A stretch of 64,000 nt of DNA from Candidatus Macondimonas diazotrophica (GTDB taxonomy: Bacteria; Pseudomonadota; Gammaproteobacteria; UBA5335): positions 114,426-178,425 of the forward strand of contig NZ_SRIO01000006.1 of assembly GCF_004684205.1 (NCBI RefSeq). Direction: 5' to 3'. The position numbers and the translations under genes are program-made. The notes below the pieces were generated by a model. The model was not told where the DNA came from. It worked only from the letters and a program-made list of their open reading frames with translations, and did no database searches. Below are positions 31,337 through 43,332 of the stretch, one piece after another; the first letter of the stretch is position 1; each line of letters begins with the position of its first letter.

Positions 31337-32395
31337 TCAGAACCAAGGCCCGAATCCGGTGTGGACAAATACCCCGACCACGGCCAGCCATACAATCGTC
31401 ACGGGAATGAACACTTTCCACCCCAACCGCATGATCTGGTCATAGCGATAACGCGGGAAGGTCGCCCGGAACCAGAGAAAACAGAACAGGAAAAATGCCA
31501 CCTTAAGTGCCAGCCAGTGGAACCCGTTCTGTCCCAGCAACGGCAACTGTCCCAACACCGGCAGCCCTTCGAGCGGTGACAGCCATCCCCCGAGGAACAA
31601 GGTGGCCACCAGGGTGGCGATGAGCGTCATGTTGGCGTATTCGGCCAAGAAGAACAGCGCAAACCCCATGCCCCCATATTCGACATGGAATCCGGCAACG
31701 ATCTCTGACTCACCTTCCACGACGTCGAACGGCAGGCGGTTTGTCTCCGCAACGCCCGAGATCCAGTACACCAGAAAGAGCGGAAACAACGGAATGAAAT
31801 ACCAGTGCCAAATGCCGCCTTGCTGCGCCAGCACGATATCGTTCAACTTCAGGCTATTGGCCGCCATGAGCACGCCAATGAGCGCAAAACCCATGGCCAG
31901 CTCGTAAGACACCATTTGCGCGGCCGCACGCATCGCACCCAGAAAAGCGTATTTGGAATTACTGGCCCAGCCGGCCAGCATGATGCCATACACGCCAAAC
32001 GAGGTCAGCGCCAGAATGAACAGCAATCCCGCATCCACATCGGCCAGCACCATTCCGTCGGCGAAGGGCACCACAGCCCAAGCCACCAATGCCGGCAGAA
32101 AGGACAACACCGGCGCCATGATGAACAGCGTCCGGTTGGCCTGAGTCGGGATCACGATTTCCTTGAAGGCCAACTTGGCGGCATCCGCAATGGGCTGCAG
32201 CAAGCCCAGCGGACCGACGCGGTTCGGCCCTACCCGGGCCTGCATGAAACCGATGACTTTGCGTTCGGCGTAAGTCAGATAAGCGACCACGCCCAGCAAC
32301 GGCAGAACGATCGCCAGAATCTTGAGGACGATCAGCACACTCATCCGCAGTGATTCGGGAATCTGTGACCAGATTGCGAGAATCGGTTCCAGCAT
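31337..32395 (-). CDS. nuoH: NADH-quinone oxidoreductase subunit H
   Basis: The membrane subunit that forms the quinone chamber with NuoB and NuoD, 352 residues and eight helices. Family marks are [19 protein letters not shown], the charged loop [20 protein letters not shown] and a late [16 protein letters not shown] 32395 gives the usual N-terminus; a longer open frame exists but runs back into nuoG. Confidence 0.97.
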   Translation of the reverse strand: MLEPILAIWSQIPESLRMSVLIVLKILAIVLPLLGVVAYLTYAERKVIGFMQARVGPNRVGPLGLLQPIADAAKLAFKEIVIPTQANRTLFIMAPVLSFLPALVAWAVVPFADGMVLADVDAGLLFILALTSFGVYGIMLAGWASNSKYAFLGAMRAAAQMVSYELAMGFALIGVLMAANSLKLNDIVLAQQGGIWHWYFIPLFPLFLVYWISGVAETNRLPFDVVEGESEIVAGFHVEYGGMGFALFFLAEYANMTLIATLVATLFLGGWLSPLEGLPVLGQLPLLGQNGFHWLALKVAFFLFCFLWFRATFPRYRYDQIMRLGWKVFIPVTIVWLAVVGVFVHTGFGPWF

Positions 32396-32421
32396 GACGC
32401 ACCCGCTTCCTTGAAAAATAC

Positions 32422-34797
32422 TCAGCCGGCCGTCACCGGCATGATTTCGAGAGCGCCGAATCGCGCTCCACCAGCCGGCGCATTCAATACGCCAGCCGGC
32501 CACCACACGCAGCCCTGTATCAGCCCCTCGTCCGCCACCCACGGCAGCTCGACGTACCGATCCCCCTGCCTCACTTGCACCGGTTCACCGGCTTTCAGGC
32601 CCACGCGAGCCGCATCATCGGGATGGACGTGAAGCAAGCGCGCGCTTTCGCCTTCTGGCGATGCCTGCAGCGCTGGCGATCGCCGCACCACGGCGTCGCT
32701 GCCATACAGCCCCAACGGTCCAAGCCGCTGGAGAGCCGGCAGTATCGGGCGCTCCCAACTGCCATGGCGATGCCACTGCGGTGCGGTCGCCTCCAGCGTG
32801 CCGATCGCCGCACGCGCCGCCTCGGTCACTTCGCGGCAGTCCGCGTAATCGAATCCGGCGACGCCAATCTGGTTCCCCAATACCCGCAACACTTTCCATC
32901 CGGGTCGTGCCTCGCCGACAGGCTGCGTGCAGCCCTCGAACCCGAGCCAGTGGCCATCCCGGGTAATGAAACTCCCTGCGGTTTCTGCGAAGGTGCCCAC
33001 CGGAAGCAGCACGTGGGCCACTGCTTTCAGGGATTCGGTGATATAGGGCGTCAAGGCCACACCGAACTCGGCGCCCGTGAGGGCGGCAACGGCTGCTGAA
33101 GGATTGGCAGCCTCGGACTCCGGCTCGACACCGAGCATCAAAAACCCGCGCATTCCGCCCGTAAACAGTTCCACGGCCGAGCGACCCGGGGCCGCAGATG
33201 CCACCCCCCCAATACCGCGGTGGGGCACGATACCACAGAGCCAGGCCCCCGCGGTGTTTCCACCCACCGGAAGCGTACCGAGCACCGATCCCGTCGCCTC
33301 TGCGATGAAGGCCGCCAAAGCCAGCAAGGTGCTTGCCCCGGGCTGCTCCAAGGCGAGTTGACCGGCGAGCAATCCCGTCCGGGCGCCGCGCGTGAGGGAT
33401 TCGGCAATCTGGACGTGCGCCTGCAGGGGCTGAATCCCCTGAACAGCCGGTTCAAGCGCGGTCGGGATCGTCTGGTTGACAAGCTCCGAAGCAGCCAGAG
33501 CCACCGCGGCGAGTTCCTCACACAAGTCTTTGGCCTTGCGCTGGGCGTGGATGGGGAAACGGAAATCCCCCTCAACAGGGTTGATCACGCTCAGCTGAGC
33601 ACCGCGCAAGCCAGCCTTACGCAGCCGCAGATGCAACAGCGGGATTTCGCGGCGCAGATCGCTGCCGACGATCAAGGCAGCGTCGACACGCTCCCACTCA
33701 GCAATCGACAGCCCCAGATCCGGATACAGCCCGGCATGCTCCTGCCCGGCCACATCGCTCGTTCCCAGCCGATGATCGAGATTCACGCATCCCAGATGTT
33801 CGGCCAGCCGTCGCAGCAGAAAATATTCCTCGACCGTGGCCGAAGGTGAGGCAAGAATACCCAAGGCGTCCGGGCTAACCTGCTGCAGACCCTGTGCAGC
33901 CACGCTCAGTGCCGTCGACCAATCAACCGTTCGCCAATGTCCATCCTCTCGAACCATGGGCGCAAGCAGACGGTCCGGCGAGCAGATCGCAGTGTAGCTG
34001 AAGCGATCCCGGTCGGCGATCCAGGTCTCGTTGAATGCTTCGGCCTCGCGAGGAACCATGCGCATGACCTGCCCACCACGCACATGGGCGGCAAGATGAG
34101 TCCCCCAACCATCATGCGGGGCCAGCGTAGGCCGCTCGGTCAGTTCCCACGGACGGGCCGTGTAGCGTGACGGTTTGGCGGTCAGCGCTCCCACTGGGCA
34201 CAGATCGATCACATTCCCGGCCACTTCCGACGTCAAGGCGTGCTCGACATAGGTTCCGATGGACATGAACTCACCGCGACCGGTAGCACCCAGTTCACGT
34301 ACACCAGCGATCTCTTCGCCGAAACGGACACAGCGGGTGCAGTGAATGCAGCGTGTCATGTCGGTAGCCACGAGCGATCCGAGATCGGGGTCCGGAATGA
34401 TGCGCTTACGTTCGTCGTAGCGCGATGCGTCCTGACCGAAACCGAGAGCGAGATCCTGAAGTTCACACTCGCCGCCCTGGTCGCAGATCGGGCAATCCAG
34501 CGGGTGGTTGATGAGCAGGAACTCCATCGTGCCCTGCTGCGCATCGAGCGCCTTGGGTGACCGCGTGGATATTTTCATTCCGTCGGCCACGGGTGTCGCA
34601 CAGGCCGGCACTGGCTTTGGTGCCCGCTCCATTTCCACCAGACACATCCGGCAGTTGGCCGCGATGGAAAGTTTCTTGTGATAGCAAAATCGCGGGATAT
34701 AGATACCGGCCTGATCGGTCAGTTCGATCAGCATCTGTCCCTTGCGTCCCGTGATGGCAACGCCGTCGACCTCGATTGTGACCTCATCAGTGCTCAT
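32422..34797 (-). CDS. nuoG: NADH-quinone oxidoreductase subunit G
   Basis: The largest peripheral-arm subunit, 791 residues, carrying Fe-S clusters between NuoF and NuoI. The N-terminal 2Fe-2S domain has Cys38, 49, 52 and 66; next comes the His/Cys cluster in [18 protein letters not shown], then a 4Fe-4S set in [14 protein letters not shown]...LCPVGAL. The rest is a degenerate molybdopterin-oxidoreductase domain. ATG 34797 follows the nuoF stop by 39 bases and matches homologue starts. Confidence 0.97.
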   Translation of the reverse strand: MSTDEVTIEVDGVAITGRKGQMLIELTDQAGIYIPRFCYHKKLSIAANCRMCLVEMERAPKPVPACATPVADGMKISTRSPKALDAQQGTMEFLLINHPLDCPICDQGGECELQDLALGFGQDASRYDERKRIIPDPDLGSLVATDMTRCIHCTRCVRFGEEIAGVRELGATGRGEFMSIGTYVEHALTSEVAGNVIDLCPVGALTAKPSRYTARPWELTERPTLAPHDGWGTHLAAHVRGGQVMRMVPREAEAFNETWIADRDRFSYTAICSPDRLLAPMVREDGHWRTVDWSTALSVAAQGLQQVSPDALGILASPSATVEEYFLLRRLAEHLGCVNLDHRLGTSDVAGQEHAGLYPDLGLSIAEWERVDAALIVGSDLRREIPLLHLRLRKAGLRGAQLSVINPVEGDFRFPIHAQRKAKDLCEELAAVALAASELVNQTIPTALEPAVQGIQPLQAHVQIAESLTRGARTGLLAGQLALEQPGASTLLALAAFIAEATGSVLGTLPVGGNTAGAWLCGIVPHRGIGGVASAAPGRSAVELFTGGMRGFLMLGVEPESEAANPSAAVAALTGAEFGVALTPYITESLKAVAHVLLPVGTFAETAGSFITRDGHWLGFEGCTQPVGEARPGWKVLRVLGNQIGVAGFDYADCREVTEAARAAIGTLEATAPQWHRHGSWERPILPALQRLGPLGLYGSDAVVRRSPALQASPEGESARLLHVHPDDAARVGLKAGEPVQVRQGDRYVELPWVADEGLIQGCVWWPAGVLNAPAGGARFGALEIMPVTAG

Positions 34798-34836
34798 ATC
34801 GCGCCTATTCGATCCTTCACATGTCACCGGCGGCCA

Positions 34837-36138
34837 TCAGGCGACCGCGGCCGCATTTACCGGCGCGCCCACCAGGCAGCGCTTGTGGTCCACGTGGTAT
34901 TGAAACTCATCTCGGAACTGCTTGACGAAGCTGCGCACCGGCATCGCCGCCGCATCACCCAGCGCGCAAATGGTACGCCCTTCGATGCGTGCTGCCACCC
35001 GATCCAGCAGATCCAGATCCTCAGGACGTCCCAGACCATGCTCGATTCGCCGCACCACACGATGGAGCCAGCCGGTTCCTTCGCGACACGGTGTGCACTG
35101 ACCACAGGACTCGGAGAAGTAGAACCGCGACACGCGCTCGAGCACCTTCACCATGCAGGCACTCTCGTCCATCACGATGATCGCACCAGACCCCAGGAGC
35201 GAACCGGCCTTCATGACCGAGTCGTAATCCATGTTGACGTCCATCATGACCTCGCCGCGCACGACCGGCACGGACGAGCCCCCGGGAATCACCGCCTTCA
35301 GCTTTCGGCCATGACGCACCCCGCCGGCCATTTCCAGCAGTGTGGCAAACGGTGTTCCCAAGGGAACCTCGAAATTACCCGGCTGATTGACATGACCGGA
35401 AACGGAGAAGATCTTGGTGCCGCCGGCCTTTTCCACCCCCAAACCGGCAAACCAGTCCGGACCGCGCCGCATGATCACGGGCACTGACGCGTAGGTCTCC
35501 GTGTTATTGATGGTGGTCGGGCGACCATAGAGGCCATAGTTGGCAGGGAACGGCGGCTTGAACCGCGGCTGGCCTTTTTTCCCTTCCAACGATTCCAGAA
35601 GGGCGGTTTCCTCGCCACAGATGTAGGCGCCAGCGCCCAGATGTGCATAGAGATCGAAATCCACCCCGCTGCCCTGGATATCGCGCCCCAGCAATCCCTG
35701 TTCGTAGGCTTCCTTCAGGGCGGTTCGGAACCGCGTGAACGGCTCATCCATAAATTCGCCGCGCAGGTAGTTGTATCCGACGGTTGCGCCCATCGCATAC
35801 CCGGCAATCGCCATCCCTTCGATCACCGCATGTGGGTTGAAACGCAGAATGTCTCGATCCTTGCAGGTTCCGGGCTCACTCTCGTCCGAATTGCAGACGA
35901 CATACTTTTGTCCGTCCACATTGCGCGGCATGAAGCTCCACTTCAGACCGGTTGGAAAACCCGCACCGCCACGCCCGCGCAACCCGGAGGCCTTGAGCTG
36001 TTCGATCACTGTCTCTGGCGAGATCCGCTCGGCGAGAATCCGTCGCCAGGACGCATAGCCGCCGACCTGGAGATAGTTATCCCACGTCCAGGGCTCATCG
36101 AATTGTCGGGTCACATAACAGACCGCGTTGAGTTCCAT
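34837..36138 (-). CDS. nuoF: NADH-quinone oxidoreductase subunit F
   Basis: The NADH- and FMN-binding subunit of complex I, 433 residues. The nucleotide site [10 protein letters not shown] is at 55-64, a second glycine-rich stretch is [19 protein letters not shown], and the N3 cluster cysteines are in [11 protein letters not shown] (near 344-353) with a last Cys in [11 protein letters not shown] 36138 lies four bases after the nuoE stop. Confidence 0.98.
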   Translation of the reverse strand: MELNAVCYVTRQFDEPWTWDNYLQVGGYASWRRILAERISPETVIEQLKASGLRGRGGAGFPTGLKWSFMPRNVDGQKYVVCNSDESEPGTCKDRDILRFNPHAVIEGMAIAGYAMGATVGYNYLRGEFMDEPFTRFRTALKEAYEQGLLGRDIQGSGVDFDLYAHLGAGAYICGEETALLESLEGKKGQPRFKPPFPANYGLYGRPTTINNTETYASVPVIMRRGPDWFAGLGVEKAGGTKIFSVSGHVNQPGNFEVPLGTPFATLLEMAGGVRHGRKLKAVIPGGSSVPVVRGEVMMDVNMDYDSVMKAGSLLGSGAIIVMDESACMVKVLERVSRFYFSESCGQCTPCREGTGWLHRVVRRIEHGLGRPEDLDLLDRVAARIEGRTICALGDAAAMPVRSFVKQFRDEFQYHVDHKRCLVGAPVNAAAVA

Positions 36139-36142
36139 TGCG

Positions 36143-36652
36143 TTACTCCAGCGTGTCGATGATGCGATCAACCTGATCGGGCGTCAGGTTCTCGTGGTAC
36201 ACGTGATCGACCATCATCATTGGCGCCCCGCAACAAGCGGCCAGGCACTCTTCTTCGGGCTTGAGAAAAATCCGCCCATCCGGCGTGCTCTGCCCCACCT
36301 TGATGCCGAGCTTGGCTTCCAGATGGGCCAGGATCTCCTCACCGCCACGCAGCATGCAGCTAATGTTGGTGCAGACCGACACGCTGTGCCGCCCCACGGG
36401 CTGCGTCTCGAACATGGAATAGAAGGTAGCCACTTCGTAGACTGCGATGGCCGGCAACTCGAGATACTCGGCCACCGCATCCATCAATTCGGGGGTGAGA
36501 TAACCCTGGTTCTCATGCTGAACCGCATGCAGCGCATACAAGACCACTGACTGCTTGCGATTTTGAGGGTATTGAGTGAGCCAATGATCGATTTCCTCGC
36601 GCACATGGGCAGACAACCGCCCTGCGGGATGCTGGGTCTGCTCTCCTGTCAC
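36143..36652 (-). CDS. nuoE: NADH-quinone oxidoreductase subunit E
   Basis: A thioredoxin-fold 2Fe-2S subunit (cluster N1a), 169 residues. The ligands follow the family spacing CX4C and CX3C: Cys94, Cys99, Cys136 and Cys140. It begins with GTG at 36652 that overlaps the nuoD stop (GTGA), so it is translationally coupled to nuoD. Confidence 0.96.
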   Translation of the reverse strand: MTGEQTQHPAGRLSAHVREEIDHWLTQYPQNRKQSVVLYALHAVQHENQGYLTPELMDAVAEYLELPAIAVYEVATFYSMFETQPVGRHSVSVCTNISCMLRGGEEILAHLEAKLGIKVGQSTPDGRIFLKPEEECLAACCGAPMMMVDHVYHENLTPDQVDRIIDTLE

Positions 36653-37902
36653 CGGTCGATCTCCCCAAACACGATATCCATGGTACTGATCACCGCCACG
36701 ACATCCGCCAGCATATGCCCCTTGACCATCTCATCCATGGCCGCCAAGTGTGGAAAGCCTGGCGCACGAATCTTGAGCCGATAGGGTTTGTTGGCGCCAT
36801 CGGAAACCAGATAGCAGCCGAACTCGCCTTTCGGGGCTTCCACGGCAGCGTAGGCCTCTCCCGCCGGGATGCAATAGCCCTCGGTAAACAGCTTGAAATG
36901 ATGAATCAGGGACTCCATGTCCTCTTTCATTTCGGTTCGGCTCGGCGGCGTGATCTTGTGGTTCTCCAGCATCACCGGCCCAGGATTCCGGCGCAGCCAG
37001 TCGATGCACTGCCGGATGATCCGGTTGGACTGACGCATTTCCTGGACGCGCACCAAGTAGCGGTCATAGCAATCGCCTTCCACACCCACAGGGATGTCGA
37101 AGTCCATCTGACCATAGACCTCATAGGGCTGCTTCTTGCGCAAGTCCCAAGCGACTCCGGAGCCGCGCAGCATGGGGCCCGTGAATCCCAGCGCGATGGC
37201 GCGCTCGGGTGAGACCACCCCAATCCCTACCGTTCGCTGTTTCCAGATGCGATTGTGGGTCAACAGCGTCTCATACTCATCGACACAGGATGGAAATCGA
37301 TCCGTAAAGCTTTCGATGTAATCCAGCAACGAACCCTGACGGTCCTTATTGAGCGCATCAAGCGACGCCTTACCACGTACCGGGCTTGGCTGATACTGCG
37401 GCATTCGGTCAGGCAAATCGCGCGCGACGCCGCCGGGTCGGTAATAGGTCGCATGCATGCGGGCCCCGGAAACGGCCTCATAGCAATCCATCAGCGCCTC
37501 GCGCTCGCGGAAGCAGTAGAGAAAGACCGTCATAGCCCCGATATCGAGACCATGCGAACCGAGCCAAAGCAGATGATTCAGAATCCGGGTGATTTCGTCG
37601 AACATCACGCGGATGTACTGGGCGCGCAGCGGCGGCGTAATCCCCAGTAGTTTCTCGATGGCCAGCACATAACCATGTTCGTTGCACATCATGGACACAT
37701 AGTCGAGCCGGTCCATGTAGCCGATACTCTGGTTATACGGTTTGCTCTCGGCGAGTTTCTCCGTCGCTCGATGCAGCAGGCCGACATGCGGGTCAGCCCG
37801 CTGGATCACCTCGCCATCCATTTCCAGAATGAGGCGCAGCACCCCATGTGCCGCTGGATGCTGGGGACCGAAATTGAGCGTGTAATTCTGAATCTCAGGC
37901 AT
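36649..37902 (-). CDS. nuoD: NADH-quinone oxidoreductase subunit D
   Basis: The 49-kDa-type subunit lining the quinone site, 417 residues, related to the large subunit of [NiFe] hydrogenase but without the metal cysteines. The N-terminus [19 protein letters not shown] includes the quinone-binding His, and [10 protein letters not shown] and [12 protein letters not shown] are diagnostic. ATG 37902 has AAGGGAAGAG upstream; a GTG six bases earlier is less likely. It overlaps the end of nuoC. nuoC and nuoD are separate genes, unlike the E. coli fusion. Confidence 0.97.
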   Translation of the reverse strand: MPEIQNYTLNFGPQHPAAHGVLRLILEMDGEVIQRADPHVGLLHRATEKLAESKPYNQSIGYMDRLDYVSMMCNEHGYVLAIEKLLGITPPLRAQYIRVMFDEITRILNHLLWLGSHGLDIGAMTVFLYCFREREALMDCYEAVSGARMHATYYRPGGVARDLPDRMPQYQPSPVRGKASLDALNKDRQGSLLDYIESFTDRFPSCVDEYETLLTHNRIWKQRTVGIGVVSPERAIALGFTGPMLRGSGVAWDLRKKQPYEVYGQMDFDIPVGVEGDCYDRYLVRVQEMRQSNRIIRQCIDWLRRNPGPVMLENHKITPPSRTEMKEDMESLIHHFKLFTEGYCIPAGEAYAAVEAPKGEFGCYLVSDGANKPYRLKIRAPGFPHLAAMDEMVKGHMLADVVAVISTMDIVFGEIDR

Positions 37903-38596
37903 CGGCACTCTTCCCTTCGGCAGCTGCCATGCTTGCGGCGGCAGGACGAATCACTTTGGGTACCAGAACCCTCGGTATGATCTGGACGGGCTCATAGACC
38001 ACACGCCCCTTGCCCGGGTCATAGCGCAACTCGACATTACCCGACAGCGGGAAATCCTTGCGGAACGGATGTCCGACGAAACCATAATCAGTCAGTATGC
38101 GCCGAAGGTCGGGATGTCCGGAAAAATGGATGCCATAGAGATCGAACGCCTCGCGTTCGAACCAATTCGCGGCCGGCCAGATATCCTCAACCGAATCAAT
38201 CACGGGGAACTGGGTATCTGCCAGCCAGACCCGCAACCGCAGACGCTGATTGCGGCTGAGCGAAAGAAGGTGATAGACGACTGCAAAACGGCGCGGAGAT
38301 TCCTGATCCGGATCATGGGCACCCTCGTAGCGTTTCACGCCGCGGCTGTAGCCGCGCGAGGTCGCCTCTCGCGTCATCCACTCCGCATCCCCATAAGCCA
38401 GATAATCCACCCCGCACACATCGGTCAGCTGGGCAAAATCGAATGCCGCGTCAGTCTTGAGACTTTCAGCGACCTCGTGGATCCGGTCGGGTGAAACTTC
38501 CAGGGTTACCTCGCCGGTTCGCGCATCGTGATACACCCCACCATCCGGATGGACATTGCGCAGCGCGGCAGCCAGATCAGCCATGGACTGAGACAT
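37895..38596 (-). CDS. nuoC: NADH-quinone oxidoreductase subunit C
   Basis: The 30-kDa-type peripheral subunit, 233 residues. [19 protein letters not shown] and [19 protein letters not shown] are the family signatures. ATG 38596 follows AGGAGGG. Residues about 90-110 ([12 protein letters not shown] region) form a short insertion relative to many homologues. Overlaps nuoD by a few bases. Confidence 0.96.
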   Translation of the reverse strand: MSQSMADLAAALRNVHPDGGVYHDARTGEVTLEVSPDRIHEVAESLKTDAAFDFAQLTDVCGVDYLAYGDAEWMTREATSRGYSRGVKRYEGAHDPDQESPRRFAVVYHLLSLSRNQRLRLRVWLADTQFPVIDSVEDIWPAANWFEREAFDLYGIHFSGHPDLRRILTDYGFVGHPFRKDFPLSGNVELRYDPGKGRVVYEPVQIIPRVLVPKVIRPAAASMAAAEGKSADA

Positions 38597-38604
38597 CAAC
38601 CCTC

Positions 38605-39081
38605 CTAGCGGGCAATGGTATTGGTGCGACGAATCTTGTTCTGCAGCTGGATGATGCCATAGAGCAGTGCCTCAGCCGTCGGTGGACACCCGGGCACATA
38701 GATATCAACGGGCACCACGCGATCGCACCCGCGCACGACGGAATAGGAATAATGGTAATACCCGCCCCCATTGGCGCAGGACCCCATCGAGATGACCCAG
38801 CGCGGCTCAGTCATCTGGTCATAGACCTTGCGCAATGCCGGGGCCATCTTGTTGCACAGGGTGCCGGCAACGATCATGACATCGGACTGCCGGGGGCTTG
38901 GACGAAACATGACGCCGAAGCGGTCCAGATCATAGCGCGCGGCGCCCACATGCATCATTTCCACCGCACAACAGGCCAATCCGAACGTCATCGGCCACAA
39001 AGATCCCGTTCGCGCCCAGTTGATCAGTTTGTCGGCGGTTGTCGTCACGAACCCTTTTTCGAGAACGCCCTCTACTCCCAT
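38605..39081 (-). CDS. nuoB: NADH-quinone oxidoreductase subunit B
   Basis: Carries the terminal 4Fe-4S cluster N2, which reduces quinone. Ligands are the tandem Cys37-Cys38 in [10 protein letters not shown], Cys102 in MGSCANGGG and Cys132 in [12 protein letters not shown], out of 158 residues. ATG 39081 overlaps the nuoA stop by ten bases, supporting coupled translation. Confidence 0.97.
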   Translation of the reverse strand: MGVEGVLEKGFVTTTADKLINWARTGSLWPMTFGLACCAVEMMHVGAARYDLDRFGVMFRPSPRQSDVMIVAGTLCNKMAPALRKVYDQMTEPRWVISMGSCANGGGYYHYSYSVVRGCDRVVPVDIYVPGCPPTAEALLYGIIQLQNKIRRTNTIAR

Positions 39082-39428
39082 TCCAGCGCCCCCTTTTTCC
39101 ATTCGTAGATGAATCCGACGACCAGGATGCCCAGAAAGATGGCCATTGCGATGAGACCCGCTCCCCCGATCTCCCGCAAGGCAATGGCCCAGGGAAACAA
39201 GAAGGCAACCTCAAGATCGAAGACGATGAACAGAATCGCGACGAGGTAGTAGCGAACGTCGAACTTGACGCGCGCATCCTCAAAGGCCTCGAAACCGCAT
39301 TCGTAAGCCGACAGCTTCTCCGCATCCGGCCGTCGCGGCCCGAGAACGAACCCGGCGGCCAACGGAACGATTCCGATGACAGCGGCCAATGCGAAGAAGA
39401 TCAGAATGGGAAAATAATTTTCCAGCAC
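39072..39428 (-). CDS. nuoA: NADH-quinone oxidoreductase subunit A
   Basis: A three-helix membrane subunit, 118 residues; [20 protein letters not shown] contains the conserved Cys loop that moves during the active/deactive change, and [20 protein letters not shown] follows. The start is GTG 39428, preceded by AAAGGAGG; no ATG fits, and the frame upstream runs through tRNA-Leu and cannot be coding. First gene of the nuo operon. Confidence 0.93.
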   Translation of the reverse strand: MLENYFPILIFFALAAVIGIVPLAAGFVLGPRRPDAEKLSAYECGFEAFEDARVKFDVRYYLVAILFIVFDLEVAFLFPWAIALREIGGAGLIAMAIFLGILVVGFIYEWKKGALEWE

Positions 39429-39497
39429 GATAAACCCGCCTCCTTTCGGTGCAGCGAATCCCGTTCGGGCGCGCCAAACAGGACAGTCCTGGATTTC

Positions 39498-39582
39498 TGG
39501 TGCCGATGGTCGGACTCGAACCGACACGACTTGCGTCACCACCCCCTCAAGATGGCGTGTCTACCAATTCCACCACATCGGC
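39498..39582 (-). tRNA. leuU: tRNA-Leu (GAG)
   Basis: An 85-base class II tRNA with encoded CCA. The seven-base acceptor stem GCCGATG pairs with CATCGGC, the D arm is TGGTGGAATTGGTAGACA, the anticodon loop is TTGAGGG (GAG) on the stem CCATC/GGTGG, a long variable arm follows, and the T loop is GTTCGAGTCC. It reads CUC/CUU leucine codons. It is between secG and nuoA; in E. coli leuU lies between secG and metY. Confidence 0.96.
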
Positions 39583-39640
39583 TAACGTATTTACGGATGA
39601 GCACCCTTGCCAAGAGCCCAGGGCACCCAAGCGGGCGCCC

Positions 39641-39648
39641 ATTGTATA
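39641..39648 (-). promoter_or_regulatory. Possible -10 box for tRNA-Leu/nuo transcription
   Basis: The minus strand reads TATACAAT here, about 60 bases before the tRNA-Leu 5' end and just after the secG stop codon. It is a good extended -10 candidate, but no clear -35 hexamer lies 16-18 bases upstream, so this is tentative. Confidence 0.3.
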
Positions 39649-39659
39649 CCCGCCCGAAG

Positions 39660-40043
39660 CTATTTCCCAGCCTCTTCAGGCGCGGGCAGATCAGATGCCT
39701 GAGTGTCTCCGCCCGACTCGGCACCCACCGCCCCGGGAGGCAGATCGGTAACCTCAGGCTGCAACACCTTGGCTGGCGGCGCAACGCGGTTCATGACACT
39801 GTCAGGCGCTTCCGGCCGAGCAAAGAAATAGCCCAGACCCAGGCTGGTAATGAAAAACAACGTGGCCACCACGGCCGTGGAGCGGCTCAGAAAATTGGCG
39901 GAACCTCGGGCACCGAACATGGTATTCGAGGCGCCCGCACCGAATGCGGCGCCCGCGTCGGCACCTTTGCCGTGCTGCAACAGGGCAAGCACGATGATGG
40001 CGATCGCCAAAGCCAAGTGAAGAATGAGTAAAGCCGTCTGCAT
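39660..40043 (-). CDS. secG: Preprotein translocase subunit SecG
   Basis: A small inner-membrane partner of SecYE that assists SecA-driven export. Two hydrophobic helices (about 3-21 and 52-72) flank the signature [19 protein letters not shown]. The 127-residue protein ends in a long Pro/Glu/Ala-rich tail of about 50 residues that is variable in the family. It lies 5 bases downstream of tpiA. Confidence 0.95.
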   Translation of the reverse strand: MQTALLILHLALAIAIIVLALLQHGKGADAGAAFGAGASNTMFGARGSANFLSRSTAVVATLFFITSLGLGYFFARPEAPDSVMNRVAPPAKVLQPEVTDLPPGAVGAESGGDTQASDLPAPEEAGK

Positions 40044-40048
40044 GGTAA

Positions 40049-40831
40049 TTACGTTCCAGCGCGTGCGGTCTCGCCGGCCATCCGGCAGATCGCAATGAAA
40101 TCCGACGCCTTGAGCGAGGCGCCGCCGACCAAGCCACCATCCACGTCGGGCATGGCGAACAGAGCCGCCGCATTATCGGGCTTGACACTGCCGCCGTAAA
40201 GGATGCGCAGGTCATCGGCAATCTCCTGGTCAGTCTGCTCAGCCACCCACGAACGAATAAAGCCATGAACAGCCTGAGCCTGATCCGGCGTGGCGTTACG
40301 TCCGGTTCCAATCGCCCAGACCGGCTCATAGGCAACGATGCACCGCGCGAATGCGTCGTTTCCAGCCACATTGACCACGGCCTGCAGCTGGGTCACGACC
40401 ACCGCTTCGGTTCTCAAGCCCTCGCGTTCGGCCAAGGTTTCGCCCACACAAAGAATCGGGATCAGGCCGGCATCCAGCGCAGCAACGAGCTTGGCGCCGA
40501 CGCTTTCATTGGTTTCACCCAACAGCTGACGTCGCTCGGAATGTCCAACCAGGACGTGCGACACGCCGGTATCCAGCAGCATTGCACCACTGATCTCGCC
40601 GGTTCTTGCGCCATCTTCGCCTTGAGCGCACAGGTCCTGCGCGCCCAGCATCACGCGCGCGGACTCGCCGAGCACGCCCTTGATCGCTTCTAGGTAGATA
40701 GCTGGCGGACACACCAGCACATCGATTGGCAAAACGGCGGGCAACCCGTCCTCAATCTCGCGCGCCAGAATTCGGGCGCTCGCCCGACGCCCATACATCT
40801 TCCAGTTCCCCGCAACCATCTTTCGACGCAT
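40049..40831 (-). CDS. tpiA: Triose-phosphate isomerase
   Basis: Interconverts dihydroxyacetone phosphate and glyceraldehyde 3-phosphate. Active-site residues are Asn9 and Lys11 in AGNWKM, the electrophile His in LVGHSERR (near 96), and the base Glu in [11 protein letters not shown] (near 168); the phosphate loop YGGSVKPDN and GLVGGASL follow. 260 residues, normal for a bacterial enzyme. Lies between glmM and secG as in Pseudomonas. Confidence 0.98.
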   Translation of the reverse strand: MRRKMVAGNWKMYGRRASARILAREIEDGLPAVLPIDVLVCPPAIYLEAIKGVLGESARVMLGAQDLCAQGEDGARTGEISGAMLLDTGVSHVLVGHSERRQLLGETNESVGAKLVAALDAGLIPILCVGETLAEREGLRTEAVVVTQLQAVVNVAGNDAFARCIVAYEPVWAIGTGRNATPDQAQAVHGFIRSWVAEQTDQEIADDLRILYGGSVKPDNAAALFAMPDVDGGLVGGASLKASDFIAICRMAGETARAGT

Positions 40832-40858
40832 GATCTACTCCAGGAAAATCCAATCCAT

Positions 40859-42232
40859 TCACGTTCCTGACACTGCCGAGGCCTGACGCTCGGATATGCC
40901 GCACTGCTCTGCAATATCGACCAAGCGCTGTACATGCAATCGCACAAGCGCTGCATCACGCCCTTCCACCATCACCCGCAGCACAGGCTCGGTTCCGGAC
41001 GGACGAAGAACGATCCGGCCCTCACGCCCCAGAGCCGCGGCCGCATCCTCGACGGCCTGCACAAGCAGCGGATGCCGCGCCACCATCCGGGCATCGGAAA
41101 CCGCCACATTGATCAGCTCCTGAGGGTAGCGTGGCATCGGCGCCACCAATTCCGCCAAACTCCGGCCGCCGGCGACCATCACGCCCAACATCTGGAGCGC
41201 AGCGACGATACCGTCCCCAGTTGTCGTCCGGTCGAGGCAAATCAGATGCCCCGAGGGCTCTCCACCGAGCATGCCGTGTTCACTGCGCAGCAGATCCATG
41301 ACATGGCGGTCGCCGACTGCGGCGCGCTTGAATTCGATCCCCCGTGCCTTCAGCGCATGCTCCAGACCCAAGTTGCTCATCTGCGTACCCACGACTGGAC
41401 CTCGCAAACGGCCGATTCGCTGGAACTCCCGCGCCAGGACGTAGAGGATCTGATCGCCGTCGATCACCGCTCCGCCGGCATCAACCATTACGACCCGATC
41501 ACCATCGCCATCGAGCGCCAAACCGACATCGGCACCCGAATCACGCACCAAGCGCTGCAACGCCTCGGGATGCATACTGCCACAGCCGTCGTTGATATTG
41601 AGGCCGTTGGGATGAACACCCAAGGGGATGACTGCAGCGCCCAGCTCCGAAAACACATTGGGCGCAATGTGGTAGGTCGCGCCGTGGGCGCAATCCACGG
41701 CGATACGCATCCCCTTGAGACTGATCCCTGGGCTCAGCGTGGATTTGCAAAACTCGATATACCGTCCGGCAGCGTCGGTAATTCGTGAAACTTTTCCGAG
41801 CCGCGCCGAGTCCACCATGGGCAGCGCACCCGCCAATGCCTGCTCGATTTCGAGCTCGGCCTCATCCGACAGCTTGTCTCCGCTTGGCGAAAAGAACTTG
41901 ATGCCATTGTCGCCAAACGGGTTATGGGATGCGCTGATCACGACGCCAGCGCTGGCCCCGAATGTCTTGGTCAGGTACGCGACGGCGGGTGTGGGCATCG
42001 GCCCCAGCAGCCGAACGCCAACTCCAGCCGCAGAAAATCCCGCTTCCAAGGCCGATTCGAACATGTAGCCTGAAATACGGGTATCCTTACCAATCAATAC
42101 ACAACCCCGGCCTTCCCGATCAAGCACTTTTCCGGCCGCCATCCCCAATTTAAGGATGAAATCCGGCGTCATAGGGGACTCGCCCACGCAGCCGCGAATG
42201 CCATCGGTTCCGAAGTACCGGCGTTTCCCCAT
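40859..42232 (-). CDS. glmM: Phosphoglucosamine mutase
   Basis: Converts glucosamine 6-phosphate to glucosamine 1-phosphate for UDP-GlcNAc, feeding peptidoglycan and LPS. The phosphoserine is Ser102 in [23 protein letters not shown] is at the N-terminus, the metal loop DGDGDR is near 242, and [11 protein letters not shown] is the phosphate-binding end. 457 residues from ATG 42232 (AGGAAGG upstream); ATG 42250 overlapping the folP stop is an alternative. Confidence 0.97.
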   Translation of the reverse strand: MGKRRYFGTDGIRGCVGESPMTPDFILKLGMAAGKVLDREGRGCVLIGKDTRISGYMFESALEAGFSAAGVGVRLLGPMPTPAVAYLTKTFGASAGVVISASHNPFGDNGIKFFSPSGDKLSDEAELEIEQALAGALPMVDSARLGKVSRITDAAGRYIEFCKSTLSPGISLKGMRIAVDCAHGATYHIAPNVFSELGAAVIPLGVHPNGLNINDGCGSMHPEALQRLVRDSGADVGLALDGDGDRVVMVDAGGAVIDGDQILYVLAREFQRIGRLRGPVVGTQMSNLGLEHALKARGIEFKRAAVGDRHVMDLLRSEHGMLGGEPSGHLICLDRTTTGDGIVAALQMLGVMVAGGRSLAELVAPMPRYPQELINVAVSDARMVARHPLLVQAVEDAAAALGREGRIVLRPSGTEPVLRVMVEGRDAALVRLHVQRLVDIAEQCGISERQASAVSGT

Positions 42233-42246
42233 CTTGCCCTTCCTCA

Positions 42247-43122
42247 TCATCTGGCCTCATTCCCAGCAGCCCGCAGCCGAACCGCACCGATCGCCCCCCA
42301 AACCCGTAGTGCATCCACCGTGGGCGCCACATCATGCACCCGCACGATGGCCGCGCCGTATGAAGCGGCCCAAAGCGCCGCCGCCACACTGGCTGCCTGC
42401 CGCCCCGACGCTGGCCGCCCCCCAAGAATCTGACCCAGCATGGACTTTCGGGAAACCCCCACCAAAATGGGACAGTCCAGCACCCGGAGCCGATCGAGTT
42501 CGGCCAAAAGGGCCAGATTATGCGCCAAATGCTTGCCAAAACCGAACCCCGGATCGATGATCAACAACTCTCTGTTCAAGCCCGCCTGCTCGCAGGCCGC
42601 AATTCGGCCAGCCAGAAAATCCGTGACATTGAGGACAATATCCGGCCCGTAGCGAGGGTCGTCCTGCATTGTTTCGGGATCACCCTGCATATGCATCAGA
42701 CAAACGGCCACCTGCAGCTCGGCAGCAACCTCCAGTGCCCCAGGGGCCCGCAGAGCACGCACGTCGTTGATGAGCGAAGCGCCGGCCGCGACGGCAGCGC
42801 GCATGACCTCGGGTTTACTAGTATCAATCGAGATCGGCCTGTTCGCGCGCCGTGCCAGGCATTCAATGACCGGTATGACCCGATCAATTTCTTCAGCCGC
42901 CGAAATTGGGCGCGCGCCCGGGCGCGTCGATTCACCGCCGACATCGATGACATCCGCGCCGGCTTCGATCATCTGCAATCCCTGCTCGATGGCCGGTTCG
43001 GGCCGATCGAATTGGCCGCCGTCGGAAAACGAATCCGGCGTCACATTCAATATTCCCATCACCTGGCAACGACCGGGCAGACATTCAAAGCGCACGGGTC
43101 CTTCCTTATCCATTGGATTCAT
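42247..43122 (-). CDS. folP: Dihydropteroate synthase
   Basis: Joins 4-aminobenzoate to the dihydropterin diphosphate in folate synthesis; the sulfonamide target. Signatures are [30 protein letters not shown], the Asp in [16 protein letters not shown] and SRKSMLG. The start may be ATG 43122 or 43113; neither has a strong ribosome site. It lies downstream of ftsH, separated by a terminator-like hairpin, and is followed directly by glmM, the order of E. coli. Confidence 0.96.
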   Translation of the reverse strand: MNPMDKEGPVRFECLPGRCQVMGILNVTPDSFSDGGQFDRPEPAIEQGLQMIEAGADVIDVGGESTRPGARPISAAEEIDRVIPVIECLARRANRPISIDTSKPEVMRAAVAAGASLINDVRALRAPGALEVAAELQVAVCLMHMQGDPETMQDDPRYGPDIVLNVTDFLAGRIAACEQAGLNRELLIIDPGFGFGKHLAHNLALLAELDRLRVLDCPILVGVSRKSMLGQILGGRPASGRQAASVAAALWAASYGAAIVRVHDVAPTVDALRVWGAIGAVRLRAAGNEAR

Positions 43123-43267
43123 TCGCGGTTGTCGTTGTTTTGTCCCGTTGCAAATACCGGCAACGAGCAACGGTCAGATCACACTCGGCGCGACCGATAA
43201 GGTCCGTGTGGCTGCACATCCCAGACGGAAATGCGCGCGAACCATTCACTAAACGAAACGCTTAACG

Positions 43268-43304
43268 ATAAAGAGCCGATGCCCCAGTAACTGGGCATCG
43301 GCTC
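43268..43304 (-). terminator. Hairpin terminator after ftsH
   Basis: On the minus strand a 12-bp perfect stem (GAGCCGATGCCC paired with GGGCATCGGCTC) closes a short loop and is followed by TTTATC. It lies 29 bases after the ftsH stop and about 150 bases before folP, so ftsH and folP are probably at least partly separate transcripts. Confidence 0.75.
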
Positions 43305-43332
43305 CGCAGGAAGCAACGTCGACAGGGAGCAA

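Noticed and set aside
39429..39542. Longer nuoA with ATG/GTG at 39542
   Set aside because: The extension would be translated from inside the tRNA-Leu gene; GTG 39428 has a perfect AAAGGAGG and fits homologues.
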